Below are positions 1 to 9,000 of a DNA stretch of 64,000 bases, one piece after another. The stretch's first letter is position 1, and the number at the start of each line of letters is the position of its first letter. The notes beneath the pieces were generated by a model. That model was not told the DNA's origin, did no database searches, and saw only the letters and a program-made list of their open reading frames with translations. A program made the position numbers and the translations under genes. The stretch lies in contig JADJQF010000004.1 of assembly GCA_016712885.1 (NCBI GenBank), positions 434,001 through 498,000 on the forward strand, read 5' to 3'. The DNA is from Candidatus Flexicrinis proximus. GTDB taxonomy: Bacteria > Chloroflexota > Anaerolineae > Aggregatilineales > Phototrophicaceae.

Positions 1-361
1 TCTTGCGTACCGGATTGAACACGCTCATCGAACCTTGCGGAATATACGAGATGTACTCCATGCGCAGCTTTCGCTTTGCTTCCGCGCTAATCCGGGTGAC
101 GTCCACTTCACCATCCTGGATACGATAGAAAATCTTGCCGTCAATCAAGCGAAGCGGAGGCACCATTTCGTTGAAAAGTGTCTTCAACAGCGTGGTTTTG
201 CCGCAGCCGCTTTCGCCCGCGATGCCGTAAATCTCGTTTTCATAGATCTGCAAGTCAACGTCATTGACGGCTTTGACCAGTTTCTGAGTGCCCTGCATTT
301 CGAGGATGTAGTACGCTTTCAGATGTTCCGTTCGCAGGACGGGTTGTTTCTCTTCTGCCAT
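1..361 (-). CDS. ABC transporter ATP-binding protein, oligopeptide/dipeptide class (partial)
   Basis: N-terminal 120 codons of an ATPase that continues past the window edge. The start ATG at 361 opens MAEEKQPVLRTEHLKAYY, followed by a Walker A motif GESGCGKTT at about residue 50 and a Q-loop context (YISYIPQGSM). The wording matches DppD/OppD-type ATPases that power uptake of peptides or oligosaccharides at the inner face of the membrane. It lies 12 bp downstream of the DppC-like permease, so it is the last visible gene of a LacI-controlled importer operon. The signature motif and Walker B lie outside the window. Confidence 0.9.
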   Translation of the reverse strand, partial: MAEEKQPVLRTEHLKAYYILEMQGTQKLVKAVNDVDLQIYENEIYGIAGESGCGKTTLLKTLFNEMVPPLRLIDGKIFYRIQDGEVDVTRISAEAKRKLRMEYISYIPQGSMSVFNPVRK

Positions 362-373
362 TTCTGTGTCTCC

Positions 374-1225
374 CTACGCGCCAACCCGCTGGATGCGCGT
401 GCGCGGATCGATGTATTCGCTGATGCTGACCGAAAGCCAGTAGAGTGCGATAAACATAAAGAGCGAAAGAATCACGGGCGTCAAGATCCACCACCAGCGT
501 CCCAACAGAATAGAGTGGTAGAAGAGCGCCCAGTTCAGCATCGTTCCCAGCGTAGGAATGTTGAGGTTAGATAGTCCAATAAACGCCAACGTTATCTCTA
601 ACCCGATCGCCCATGACATGTTGTTGATCATCGTCGAGAAGATCAACGGCATGGTAAACGGAATGTATTCTTTCAGTACCAGTTTGATTGTCCCCGTACC
701 TGAAAGGATGGATGTCATGGTGAAGTCTCGCTCACGCAGGCTTAAAACCATCGAGCGGATCAGACGTGCATCCCATGGCCAGCCGAAAACTGCCAGCATC
801 AGCCCTAAAGTCACTAGATTCAAATACTGTCTTACCATCATGGCGATCATGACGAACATCAGGAAGAGGGGTATGACCAGCAAACTGTCACCGATAAACA
901 TCAGCACCCGATCAAGTGCGCCTCCTTTGTATCCGGCAACCATGCCGACCAGAATGGCGATTGTACGTGAAACCAACGCAGAGATGAGCGAGATGATCAA
1001 GGAATTTCGCACAGCGAAGGTGGCCTGCCAGAAGATATCCTGTCCGTTCGAATCGGTACCCAGGAAATGATCAGCCGACGGCTTCATATCTCTGGGGACA
1101 ACATTCCATAACGTTGGATCAAACGGCGAAAAGAAGGACAGCGTGGCCATGACCAGGATAGTCGCAAGTACGATGAAGCTGAAGGTAAAGCGATAGTCTC
1201 GGAACAAATCTCGGAGAAGTCGCAT
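374..1225 (-). CDS. ABC transporter permease, DppC/OppC-like
   Basis: 283-residue integral membrane protein with about six membrane segments. The N-terminal segment (LATILVMATLSFFSPFDPTLW) is followed by the periplasmic stretch SADHFLGTDSNGQDIFWQ, which is typical of the DppC N-terminal domain. The cytoplasmic EAA-like loop lies around LRERDFTMTSILSGTG. It should form the heterodimeric channel with the DppB-like permease encoded just upstream (13 bp gap) and be driven by the partial ATPase downstream. Length is normal for the family. The substrate cannot be read from the sequence; LacI control suggests a sugar-derived ligand. Confidence 0.9.
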   Translation of the reverse strand: MRLLRDLFRDYRFTFSFIVLATILVMATLSFFSPFDPTLWNVVPRDMKPSADHFLGTDSNGQDIFWQATFAVRNSLIISLISALVSRTIAILVGMVAGYKGGALDRVLMFIGDSLLVIPLFLMFVMIAMMVRQYLNLVTLGLMLAVFGWPWDARLIRSMVLSLRERDFTMTSILSGTGTIKLVLKEYIPFTMPLIFSTMINNMSWAIGLEITLAFIGLSNLNIPTLGTMLNWALFYHSILLGRWWWILTPVILSLFMFIALYWLSVSISEYIDPRTRIQRVGA

Positions 1226-1238
1226 ATCACAGGCTTCC

Positions 1239-2246
1239 TTATGTGTATCTTACTCGTGGGTCCAGCAGGGGATATGTGAGGTCGAGGATCAGAATCGCCG
1301 TTGAGATCCCCACGATAGACAAGATGGTGATTCCCATGATCAGGTTGTAATCGCCGTTGATGATGGCTCTAAACAGCAGTGTTCCCAGGCCAGGGTAGCT
1401 AAACACAATCTCGGTAATCAGTGCCCCGCTGAAGATTTGACCAAACGACAGCGCCAGGCCGGTAATTTGCGGAAGTATCGCGTTGCGAATAACGTAATAC
1501 TTCGCGATGCGGTCTTCTGTGACGCCGCCCAGCTTGGCATACTGGACGTAACTTTCCGCATTCACGTTCTGAACCAGCAGCTTCATAATCTGGAAATTGA
1601 CGGCACCACCCAGGACGATCAGCGATAGGGCAGGCAAGGTCGAATGCCAAAGGACATCTTTGATGTACTCCCATGTGAAACTGGGTAGAGCTCCCAGTGA
1701 CGCCCCGCCTGAAATGGGGAACCAGCGCACGACATAGGCAAAAATCAGCAGCAACATGAAGGCGAAGACATAATAGGGCAGCGGTCGGATGACCATCGCG
1801 ACGGCATCCAGGATTCGCGACCATCGTCTACGCGAGTGATAACCGGCCAAGCCGCCAATGATATTTCCGATTATCCATGAGAAGGCGGTTGTCGTCAGCA
1901 GGAGGCCCAGTGTCCAGGGCGCGGCAACCGCAACAAGGTCGTTCACACGTGCGGGGAACTGGAAGAAGGAAACGCCTAGATCACCTTGGGCGAGTCTCAC
2001 CCACATTTCCCCGTACTGCTCAAGCCAGGAGCCTCCCAAGCCATACATCTTGGTCAAATCCTCAATGATCCCGTCCATCGCGCCCGGCTCTAGCGTTGAA
2101 CCACGCGCTCTCATTTGATCGATCATTTTTATGACAGGATCGTTGGGGATGAGTCTGGGAATGAGGAAAACAAAGGTGATACCCAGCCAAATGACCAAAA
2201 TATACGCAATTAGTCGGGGGATGAGATAACGTTTCAAGAACGTCAC
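1239..2246 (-). CDS. ABC transporter permease, DppB/OppB-like
   Basis: 335-residue permease. I chose the GTG at 2246 because a GAGG ribosome site sits 8 bp upstream and the protein then opens with the classical VTFLKRYLIPRLIAYILV first membrane helix; an in-frame TTG at 2288 has no such signal. The periplasmic domain (FVFLIPRLIPNDPV) and the long loop before TM2 are DppB-like. The C-terminal YPLLDPRVRYT is the typical family ending. It pairs with the DppC-like permease. A strong hairpin (2310-2337) separates it from the substrate-binding protein gene. Confidence 0.9.
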   Translation of the reverse strand: MTFLKRYLIPRLIAYILVIWLGITFVFLIPRLIPNDPVIKMIDQMRARGSTLEPGAMDGIIEDLTKMYGLGGSWLEQYGEMWVRLAQGDLGVSFFQFPARVNDLVAVAAPWTLGLLLTTTAFSWIIGNIIGGLAGYHSRRRWSRILDAVAMVIRPLPYYVFAFMLLLIFAYVVRWFPISGGASLGALPSFTWEYIKDVLWHSTLPALSLIVLGGAVNFQIMKLLVQNVNAESYVQYAKLGGVTEDRIAKYYVIRNAILPQITGLALSFGQIFSGALITEIVFSYPGLGTLLFRAIINGDYNLIMGITILSIVGISTAILILDLTYPLLDPRVRYT

Positions 2247-2309
2247 GGTCTTGCCCTCGCGCTTCAATTTCTCTGTCAGGAGAAACAACCGGAAAAATCG
2301 GGAATAGTT

Positions 2310-2337
2310 CCCCTGGGCAGGTTGAACTGCCCAGGGG
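2310..2337 (-). terminator. Intra-operon hairpin (attenuator-like)
   Basis: Perfect 11-bp inverted repeat CCCCTGGGCAG / CTGCCCAGGGG with a 6-nt loop, between the stop codon of the substrate-binding protein (2375) and the GTG start of the permease (2246). It lacks a long U-tract, so it may be a partial terminator or an RNA-stabilising hairpin that keeps the binding protein more abundant than the permeases, a common arrangement in importer operons. Confidence 0.6.
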
Positions 2338-2374
2338 GTATGCTAGCTTCTCTTACGTCGAGCCTTCAATGGCC

Positions 2375-4318
2375 TTAGGTCGCACCGGTGGCCCTCAAGA
2401 ACGGTGTTGTGTACTTGAAGTTTGGCCAGTGGGAGTAAGGCTGATTATAGGCGTTCTCGCTCCCGGGCCAGTTGGTCCAATAGGTCTCGTCCCAGGCGAT
2501 GAAACCGATGTAACCGTAGGTTGGAGTGCCGGGCATATTCCTGACCGCTTCCTGGAGTCCTTCGATTCCGATGGCAACGACTTTTTCGGTGTCGAACGGA
2601 TCCGTCTCTCGCAGCCGCCTGATGATGTCGTCCATCTCCGGGCTTGACCAACGCGAGTGATAAGCTGAAGTGGTGCGCTCTCCAACCGGCCTGATGTAGG
2701 CCGAGTTCCAGTCATCAAGCACGCGATACAGATCGGGACCTGCGCCCCATGGCTCGCGCCCGGGCCAGACAGTTTCCACATCAAAGTCGCCGACGAAGCC
2801 TAAGTCAGAGCCATTTTCTGTGGCAAACACCTCGGCATCGATGCCGAACTTTCTCCACTGCTGCACGGCAGCCGCGCCATTGCGGTAATCGTGGTTAGAG
2901 AGTGTCGTGCCAGTCATATAGGAGATCTTCCAAGGCGTGCCATCGGGCAGCAGCCATTTTCCGTCTCCGTCCCGCGAAAAGCCATTCTTTACCAGCAGCT
3001 TCTCGGCGATATCCGGTGCATACTTGTACCAGCCAAGGCCGAACGACTTTTCGATAAACGCCGGATCGTCCGGGAAGGCATAACCGCGGCTCCTGGCGTA
3101 ATCTGCAATACGTTTCGGTGCCTCGGGATCGTACGGTGCAAAGGTTTCGCCATCGCCTACATCGATGGTGAAGCTCTTAAGCCAATCCTGCATCGGTCCG
3201 ATGTAAAGCTCGGGGTATGAGCCAAGGTGCGGGATATGCACCGGACTCAGGGTGCCCGAGGAGTCAACGGCGATACTCGTGTACTCGACGATTTCGATCG
3301 CCAGAGTCAACGCCCAGCGCACATCTACCTTGTCGAACGGAGGCCGGGCCGTGTTGTACACGATGCCAGTGATGGCCGGGTCGTTGTTGACCACGAAGGG
3401 GAAGGTTGGCTGGTAGGCGCGGGAGCTGTCCGATTGCGCTAACAGGGCCTTGAGACCATCGGCGGAGAGTTCTACATAATCCAGCTGGTGGGTCAATTGG
3501 GCCAGGACTTGCGCGCCTTCGTCGGCAAAGTACTGGAAGATAATGTACTTCGGCTGAGGCTCGCCATACATGATGCCGGTCGGGCTCTTGTCCCAATCTT
3601 CGCGCTTTTCCCAAGCGGTCCATGTTCCCTGGGGATCAAAGCTGTGCAGCTTGTAAGGACCGCAACCGATATAGGGATTGAAGGTGAACTGAACCGGGTC
3701 TTCCTGCTGTTCCCAGATGTGCTTGGGGAAGATGCGGGTGCAGCCCCAGCGGTCGAGGAACGTGGTATGAAAACGGGAGTTGGGCTGCAGCAGCTCGAAG
3801 ACGACCGTGTAATCGTCCGGGGCCGTTACTGAGGCGACATTGTCGACAAAGAAGCTGTGGGAACCTAAACCGTCAGTTGCCTTCATGGTTTCGACCGCAT
3901 AGACCACATCGGCCGCGGTGAAAGGCACGCCATCCGACCACGCAACACCCTGGCGTAGGGGGATCGTGAGGCTCGTGAAATCTTCGTTATAGGTCGGGTC
4001 GCCAGAGGCGAGACCATTGATGATCGTACCAGTGGCAAAGTCGACCGACCATAGCGGCTCGTCAGCTAGATTTTGGATACCACGGTCCTGATTTCTCCAG
4101 CCACTCCATAGGTTGAAGTTGTCGGGCGTACCGACACGTCCGGTGAGGATTCTGGCTATCAGAGTCTCATTTCGAGGGAAAGTACCTCCAATCTGGGCAA
4201 GCACGGCCTTGGCTTGCACTTCGGAGAGGGTGGTCAACCCCCATGGTGCCAGCACGAAAGCGCCTGTACTGGCGGTCATTAGCTTCATGAAATCGCGGCG
4301 ACTAATGTCCTGTGACAC
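2375..4318 (-). CDS. ABC transporter substrate-binding protein, SBP family 5, Tat-exported
   Basis: About 647-residue extracellular solute receptor of the peptide/nickel/oligosaccharide class. The start is taken as the GTG at 4318 because GGAGG lies 5 bp upstream; the longer reading would begin inside that ribosome site. The N-terminus carries a twin-arginine signal (SRRDFMKLMTASTGAFVLAP), so export is folded. The family 5 core is visible in SDGVPFTAADVVYAVETMKA and WALTLAIEIVEY. It is the first transport gene of the importer operon, downstream of the LacI regulator. The length is at the upper end for the family, as often found for oligosaccharide-binding members. Confidence 0.9.
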   Translation of the reverse strand: MSQDISRRDFMKLMTASTGAFVLAPWGLTTLSEVQAKAVLAQIGGTFPRNETLIARILTGRVGTPDNFNLWSGWRNQDRGIQNLADEPLWSVDFATGTIINGLASGDPTYNEDFTSLTIPLRQGVAWSDGVPFTAADVVYAVETMKATDGLGSHSFFVDNVASVTAPDDYTVVFELLQPNSRFHTTFLDRWGCTRIFPKHIWEQQEDPVQFTFNPYIGCGPYKLHSFDPQGTWTAWEKREDWDKSPTGIMYGEPQPKYIIFQYFADEGAQVLAQLTHQLDYVELSADGLKALLAQSDSSRAYQPTFPFVVNNDPAITGIVYNTARPPFDKVDVRWALTLAIEIVEYTSIAVDSSGTLSPVHIPHLGSYPELYIGPMQDWLKSFTIDVGDGETFAPYDPEAPKRIADYARSRGYAFPDDPAFIEKSFGLGWYKYAPDIAEKLLVKNGFSRDGDGKWLLPDGTPWKISYMTGTTLSNHDYRNGAAAVQQWRKFGIDAEVFATENGSDLGFVGDFDVETVWPGREPWGAGPDLYRVLDDWNSAYIRPVGERTTSAYHSRWSSPEMDDIIRRLRETDPFDTEKVVAIGIEGLQEAVRNMPGTPTYGYIGFIAWDETYWTNWPGSENAYNQPYSHWPNFKYTTPFLRATGAT

Positions 4319-4439
4319 GTGTTCCTCCAAAATTCTCTAAACGCCTTCGAAACGGATAGGTGTATCTGATTCGGGGTGAAAATGGTGTCGATTTTCCGCA
4401 ATATGACGCCTCCTGTCGTTTTTAACGATTGTCCTGTTC

Positions 4440-5492
4440 TCATCCTTTCGGTTGGTATCGCCCGCACGAGTCGCGAATGACGAGCTGCGTCGGAAGCGCA
4501 ACTCGCTGTAGCGTATGACCGGGGTCCTCAATCTGTGCCAGTAACATCTGTGCGGCTACTTGGCCCATTTGTTCGAGGGGTTGACGAATCGTCGTAAGCT
4601 TGGGGTAGATGACTGACGACTGGGGAACATCATCAAAGCCAATGATGGAGATGTCGTCAGGAATGCGGAGGCCGCATTCGCGTGCAGCATCCATCGCGCC
4701 AAAAGCGGACAAATCATTGGATGCAAAAATAGCCGTTGGTCGTGGATCTGCGCTCTGCAACAAACGTTTGGCGGTCTCATAGCCGGTTTGCTGCTGGAAA
4801 TCGCCTTCGATGACCCATTCTTCCCTAACGGGAATGCCGCAGTCGGCCAGGGCTGCTTTGTAACCGCGCAGCCGGTCTACGGCACTTCGTATAGCAAGCG
4901 CGCCTGTAATAAAGGCGATCCGCGTATGGCCTAACTGGCTCAGGTAACGGGTGGCATCATACGCGCCTTGCCAATTGGTTGCTTCAACCACGCAGCTATT
5001 TTCTGTGCGGTCCGCCTGATCGATCAGAACATAGGGGAAATTTCGAGCACGCAGATCGTCCATGTAGGTCGTCGGAACGAGGGGTGCAATCAGCAGGAGG
5101 CCTTCAGTCATCCCGTTGGTGATGGTACTGACATAGACAGATTCGTTGCCCGGGTGGCGGTGGCTCGTGTATAAGATCAGGTCGTACTTGGCGCGTTCCA
5201 GTTCCTGATCGATTCCACGCATGATGGTGCCGACATAGCCGTTATCCAGATTCGGGACGAGCATGCCGATAATTCGAGAACGTCCCCCCGCCAAGCTGCG
5301 CGCCTGCAAATTGGCGACGTAACCCAGCTGTTCCACCGCATCCATCACGCGATCCCGCGTAGCTTTCTTGACAAACTCGTACCCGCTCAGGACGCGAGAA
5401 ACCGTCGAATAGGACACGCCTGAAGTACGCGCCACCTCCATCATGGTGACACCGTTTTTCTTCTTCTTCTTCGGCTTGCCCTCTTTGTTCAT
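4440..5492 (-). CDS. LacI family transcriptional regulator
   Basis: 350-residue DNA-binding repressor. The helix-turn-helix begins at about residue 17 (MMEVARTSGVSYSTVSRVLSG) and is followed by the hinge helix (LGYVANLQARSLAGGRS). The periplasmic-binding-protein-like effector domain includes IIGMLVPNLDNGY and the C-terminal signature IIGFDDVPQSSVIYPKLTTI. The first 15 residues form a Lys-rich tail (KPKKKKKNG) that most LacI proteins lack. It lies directly upstream of the importer on the same strand and has its own promoter overlapping an 18-bp palindrome (5564-5581), which suggests autoregulation and control of the transporter. Confidence 0.93.
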   Translation of the reverse strand: MNKEGKPKKKKKNGVTMMEVARTSGVSYSTVSRVLSGYEFVKKATRDRVMDAVEQLGYVANLQARSLAGGRSRIIGMLVPNLDNGYVGTIMRGIDQELERAKYDLILYTSHRHPGNESVYVSTITNGMTEGLLLIAPLVPTTYMDDLRARNFPYVLIDQADRTENSCVVEATNWQGAYDATRYLSQLGHTRIAFITGALAIRSAVDRLRGYKAALADCGIPVREEWVIEGDFQQQTGYETAKRLLQSADPRPTAIFASNDLSAFGAMDAARECGLRIPDDISIIGFDDVPQSSVIYPKLTTIRQPLEQMGQVAAQMLLAQIEDPGHTLQRVALPTQLVIRDSCGRYQPKG

Positions 5493-5540
5493 CTAATCAA
5501 GAAAGCTTTCAATAGAAAGGCGACAGTGAAGTCCATCAAG

Positions 5541-5581
5541 ATAATATCCATTGTGGATCTGATTTTGCAAGCGCTTGCAAA
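5541..5581 (-). promoter_or_regulatory. lacI promoter with LacI-type operator
   Basis: The 18-bp perfect palindrome TTTGCAAGCGCTTGCAAA (5564-5581) has the central CG and half-site form expected for LacI/CcpA-type operators. On the minus strand its TTGCAA serves as a -35 box (5565-5570), followed by an 18-bp spacer and a -10 box TATTAT (5541-5546). The start codon of the LacI gene is about 50 bp downstream. A repressor bound here would block RNA polymerase directly. The rest of the gap 5493-5879 shows no convincing gene. Confidence 0.75.
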
Positions 5582-5879
5582 TTATGCGCTTTTCCGGAGT
5601 CAGCACTATTCGGGCCACATGACGTGCTAAATCCGTGCGGACTTTCGGAATAGATCCGCTGATTCAAGCAAGGAACGAAACTTGTGGCTGAGAACGCGTT
5701 GAGAGGGTCATCGGAGCAGGTGGGATCGCCCCGAATAAGTCGCCTATTTGGGAAATTCCCGCTCATTGGTGAAGATTCTCGCGATTTTGCAGTTTGGTGT
5801 ACATCAAATGCAACAGAGTTGAGGCGGAAACAAAAACCAGCCACAAGGCTGGTCAATGTTCGAGTTTTCTCTCGTTAGG

Positions 5880-5952
5880 TACCCTCGGTGGGAGTCGAAC
5901 CCACAACCTCAGCCTTAGGAGTGCTTTGCTCTATCCTTTGAGCTACGAGGGC
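5880..5952 (-). tRNA. tRNA-Arg (anticodon CCU)
   Basis: Cloverleaf on the minus strand. The acceptor arm GCCCTCG pairs with CGAGGGT (one G-U at the end), the D stem is GCTC/GAGC, the anticodon loop is CTCCTAA, and the T arm is GTGGG TTCGACT CCCAC with discriminator A. Anticodon CCU reads AGG. The 3' CCA is not encoded. The anticodon stem is weak: in AAGCA/GGCTG only the three inner-middle pairs form, with A-G oppositions at both ends. Confidence 0.9.
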
Positions 5953-5974
5953 GCTCACGCCACATTATACTGCA

Positions 5975-6009
5975 AAACACCCCTGCGCCAACCCGGAGCA
6001 GGGGTGTTT
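5975..6009 (-). terminator. Intrinsic terminator of the secreted-protein gene
   Basis: Perfect 12-bp stem AAACACCCCTGC / GCAGGGGTGTTT with an 11-nt loop, followed on the minus strand by a run of T. It lies about 45 bp after the stop codon of the gene ending at 6056 and just before the tRNA-Arg 5' end. Confidence 0.75.
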
Positions 6010-6055
6010 GTTTCTGGACCGTACCGTTTCGCCTTGAACACAGTGGGGCAAGCCG

Positions 6056-7591
6056 TTAGTTGCCGCCGCGGAAACCCACCGGCGCGACAGGTGCAGGCAG
6101 CGCCTCGGCGCCGCGAGCAGGCACGGGCTGGAAAGCCAACAGCACGCTGTCGACGAGGACCTGCCCGGTGGTGCTCTTATTCTGGAATTTGAGGGAGACC
6201 TTCTTCACCGCGCTGCTGGCCGCCGTGATGGTGTCCCAGGCTGCCAGGTAGCCTCCTGCCGTACCGCCGTAGGTCTGAGTTCTGACCGTCGCAGGCGTGC
6301 CGTCGGTATAACTGATCTTGAGCGACATCTTGAAGCTGTCTGGCTGTACATTGGTGGGTTTGACGTAGAACTGGACGAAGAACGTGTCGCCCGCATTGAT
6401 GCCGAAACTGCCGAAACTCTTGAACGTCTGGCTGATGCTGCTGTTCTCGCCTGCGCCGCCTTTGAAGACGAACGCACAGCTGCCGGTGTGGCCGATGCCG
6501 CCGCACTTCTTTTTATCGCCGTTCAGGTTAACGGTATTCCATGGCGCTGCGCCCGTCTCGAATCCGCCCTGCCGGACTGCAAGATCGATCATGTTGCCGT
6601 TGATGAAATCGCTGGAGACGCGGAGCGCGTAATTTGACGCGCCAGTCAGGTTTTGAGCCATCGAGTAGTACGAGACCTGCACATAGTAGGTTCCCGGCTG
6701 GAAGTTGTGAGTCAGCTTCGCCGTGGTCACAACATTGTCGTCCGAACAGGCGACATTCGAAAGACTGCCCAGCGAAGCCCCCTGCCAGACGGACATCAGT
6801 GTGTCTGTTGAATTGCCCGAGATATTCGTGAGGCTGGACCCCAGCGTATCCAGCGTGAGGGACATCGTAAACGGGATCGTGAAGGTATACCACACACTGT
6901 GTGAGCCGGTTGCCGCCGAACTCATACGACAGGGATGCAGTGGTTCTCCGGCCTCGATCAGCGCACGCTGCACGCCTGTGGTGAAACCGTAGTAGGGCAG
7001 GCTCAGCGGCATGGCGTTAGCGAACAGATCGTTGGCAGGTGCCGGACCGTGAGGCGCGAGCACGATACTGACGCCCAACATCGACGGGGTAGTCGCGGCC
7101 GTCGCGCAGCATTTTCCGATCTGCACGTAATACCTGCCGGCATCCAGACTGATCTCGAGCCGTGCGCTCCCAATCGGGCCGTCGTCGTCGTTGCAAGCCA
7201 CTGGCGTCAGACTCCCCAGTGAGCCGGTCCCCTCGTAGATATTGACGAATGTGTCCGTCGAACCGTCGAACGACGTTCCCGGTGTCGTCACCGTCACCAC
7301 CGCGTTGGGAATGGTGATGACATACCAGACGGTATTCTTTACGTTGCTGGCGCAGCCGCCAATGTCTTCGCTTGCCTCCACCGTCGCGAGCTGCGCGTCG
7401 ATGATCGTCGTCGAAAACGGAAGCGAGATCGGCTGACGTCCGGCGAAATTGTCGTTGATTGGTACGCCGCGAGCAACAGACGATGCTAGCGGGAGTTCTT
7501 TGGCGTCTGCGGCCGCCGGGATGGCTAGGATCAGCAGGAATAATGTGGCGAAGCAGCAGCTAGCGCGGCGAATGCCGAATTTGTTGAACAT
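6056..7591 (-). CDS. Secreted protein with pre-peptidase C-terminal-like (PPC) repeats and a C-terminal jelly-roll-like domain
   Basis: 511 residues from the ATG at 7591, which has GGAG upstream and starts exactly at a signal peptide (MFNKFGIRRASCCFATLFLL, cleavage near AAADA). Two repeats of about 125 residues follow, each with TVWYVITIP or SVWYTFTIPF, DTFVNIY or DTLMSVW, and GRYYVQIG or GTYYVQVSYY. These are signatures of PPC beta-sandwich domains found in secreted hydrolases. The last 150 residues form another beta domain (GGFETGAAPWN, CAFVFKGG, VLVDSVLLAFQP) resembling carbohydrate-binding modules. No catalytic domain is visible. Likely a cell-surface binding protein. Confidence 0.8.
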   Translation of the reverse strand: MFNKFGIRRASCCFATLFLLILAIPAAADAKELPLASSVARGVPINDNFAGRQPISLPFSTTIIDAQLATVEASEDIGGCASNVKNTVWYVITIPNAVVTVTTPGTSFDGSTDTFVNIYEGTGSLGSLTPVACNDDDGPIGSARLEISLDAGRYYVQIGKCCATAATTPSMLGVSIVLAPHGPAPANDLFANAMPLSLPYYGFTTGVQRALIEAGEPLHPCRMSSAATGSHSVWYTFTIPFTMSLTLDTLGSSLTNISGNSTDTLMSVWQGASLGSLSNVACSDDNVVTTAKLTHNFQPGTYYVQVSYYSMAQNLTGASNYALRVSSDFINGNMIDLAVRQGGFETGAAPWNTVNLNGDKKKCGGIGHTGSCAFVFKGGAGENSSISQTFKSFGSFGINAGDTFFVQFYVKPTNVQPDSFKMSLKISYTDGTPATVRTQTYGGTAGGYLAAWDTITAASSAVKKVSLKFQNKSTTGQVLVDSVLLAFQPVPARGAEALPAPVAPVGFRGGN

Positions 7592-7820
7592 TTCAGATGT
7601 CTCCACTGTGAATGAGGGTATTCCTAGGTTCCTCACAGTATAGGAGCGTTGTCGTTTGTGTTGAGAGAACGCTAATCTGTGCGTCAGGCAATCGTGTGTT
7701 TGGGGACGCGAAAATGAGAATATCGACTGCACTGTCCCCCAAATTGCTGGCCATATTCAAAGCGTTTGGCTTTCTGATATGACTAAGCGAGAGCCTGCCG
7801 TCAATACGAGACCACTTTGG

Positions 7821-7848
7821 TTGTGCAAACGGACCGGAGTGCTATAAT
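7821..7848 (+). promoter_or_regulatory. Promoter of the sdh operon
   Basis: A consensus -10 TATAAT (7843-7848) is preceded by TTGTGC (7821-7826) at a 16-bp spacer. It lies about 65 bp upstream of the first sdh codon and is the only good plus-strand promoter in the gap 7592-7912. Confidence 0.65.
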
Positions 7849-7912
7849 CACACGCGAAAAATAGGGGCGGAAGAGTGCCCCAGCGTCGGACATTAGTGGA
7901 AGGCCGAGTACT

Positions 7913-8891
7913 TTGAATTCCCTTGTGACCACCCTAACCGAAACACTGCGTTACCGCGGCGCCATCGGGCAGTGGAGTTGGGTGCTGCACCGCATCTCCG
8001 GCCTTGGCGTTGTGTTGTTTCTAACCTTGCACGTTATAGACACATCGTGGGCGGTCTTTTATCCCGGTCTGTATGAAGAGGCAATCGCCGCCTATCAGTC
8101 GCCGCTGTTCACCCTCGGCGAGTTCGCGCTGATCGCCTGTGTCGTCTACCACGCGTATAACGGCCTCAGGATTGTCGTCTTTGACTTCAATCCGCGCTGG
8201 TGGAAGCATCAGCAGCGCGCAGCACACGTCGTGCTTGGCCTCACCCGCGATCACCCTGGTGCCGGTCTTTGCGCTCATGATTGCGGAAGTCCTCGATCAC
8301 TACAGCCATGACCCGTTCGTACTCTCGCTCGATAAGGTCATCATCGGTCAGCTGCCGTTTGTTGTCGGGATCGTGGCCGCGGTTGTCGGCGCGGTGCTGC
8401 TGTCCGGCCTGGTTGGCCTGGTGGCTGGCGACGATAGCGGTCGTGGCGGCGCGAGCCAGCTTGAACGTTTCTGGTGGTCCTATATGCGCGTCAGCGGCAT
8501 CCTGATCGTTCCGCTGGTCTTCGGTCATCTGGCAATGATGCATATCCTTCAGGGCGTTTTTGCGCTCACCGAGGCGGGATCCACGATTATTGGCACCAAC
8601 GGGTTGATTAACGTCAGTGGCACAGCCACCGAATTTGTCCTCGCCCGCTGGAACACCTCGCTGGCTGGTCCGAGCGCGGGCGTCGGTCTCTGGAAATTGT
8701 ACGACATTGGCCTGCTGTTCCTGGTCACCGTCCACGGTTTTAACGGCCTGCGCTATGTCCTGACCGACTACACAACCGATAAGCCGTTCCTGCGCCGCGC
8801 AGCAACCTATACCTGCGTGATTGGCGGCGTGGTGCTGCTGGTTGTCGGCGCGGCTGCGCTCTTTACCTCGATCTCAGCCGACGGCGCTTGA
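7913..8891 (+). CDS. sdhC: Succinate dehydrogenase membrane anchor, SdhC-SdhD fusion (one frameshift)
   Basis: Membrane anchor and cytochrome b part of complex II. It starts at TTG 7913 with GAAGG 9 bp upstream. The first half is SdhC (GQWSWVLHRISGLGVVLFL, with His residues for heme b and quinone binding). After an apparent one-base gain in the C run 8244-8246 the frame continues AITLVPVFALMIAEV, and without a stop or new start runs into SdhD (LERFWWSYMRVSGILIVPLV, HGFNGLRYVLTDY). Repaired length is 325 residues with about seven membrane helices. An SdhC-SdhD fusion is the simplest reading; a separate sdhD start has no ribosome site. Confidence 0.8.
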
Positions 8892-9000
8892 AATGGCCTG
8901 TCACGCACAAGAAGAACTCGGAAAACCGCTGTCTGACTTCTGCCAAGCTCTGGTGAGTGGTTAGCAGACTACTGGTAGACACGACCTGGAGAAAGCACGT

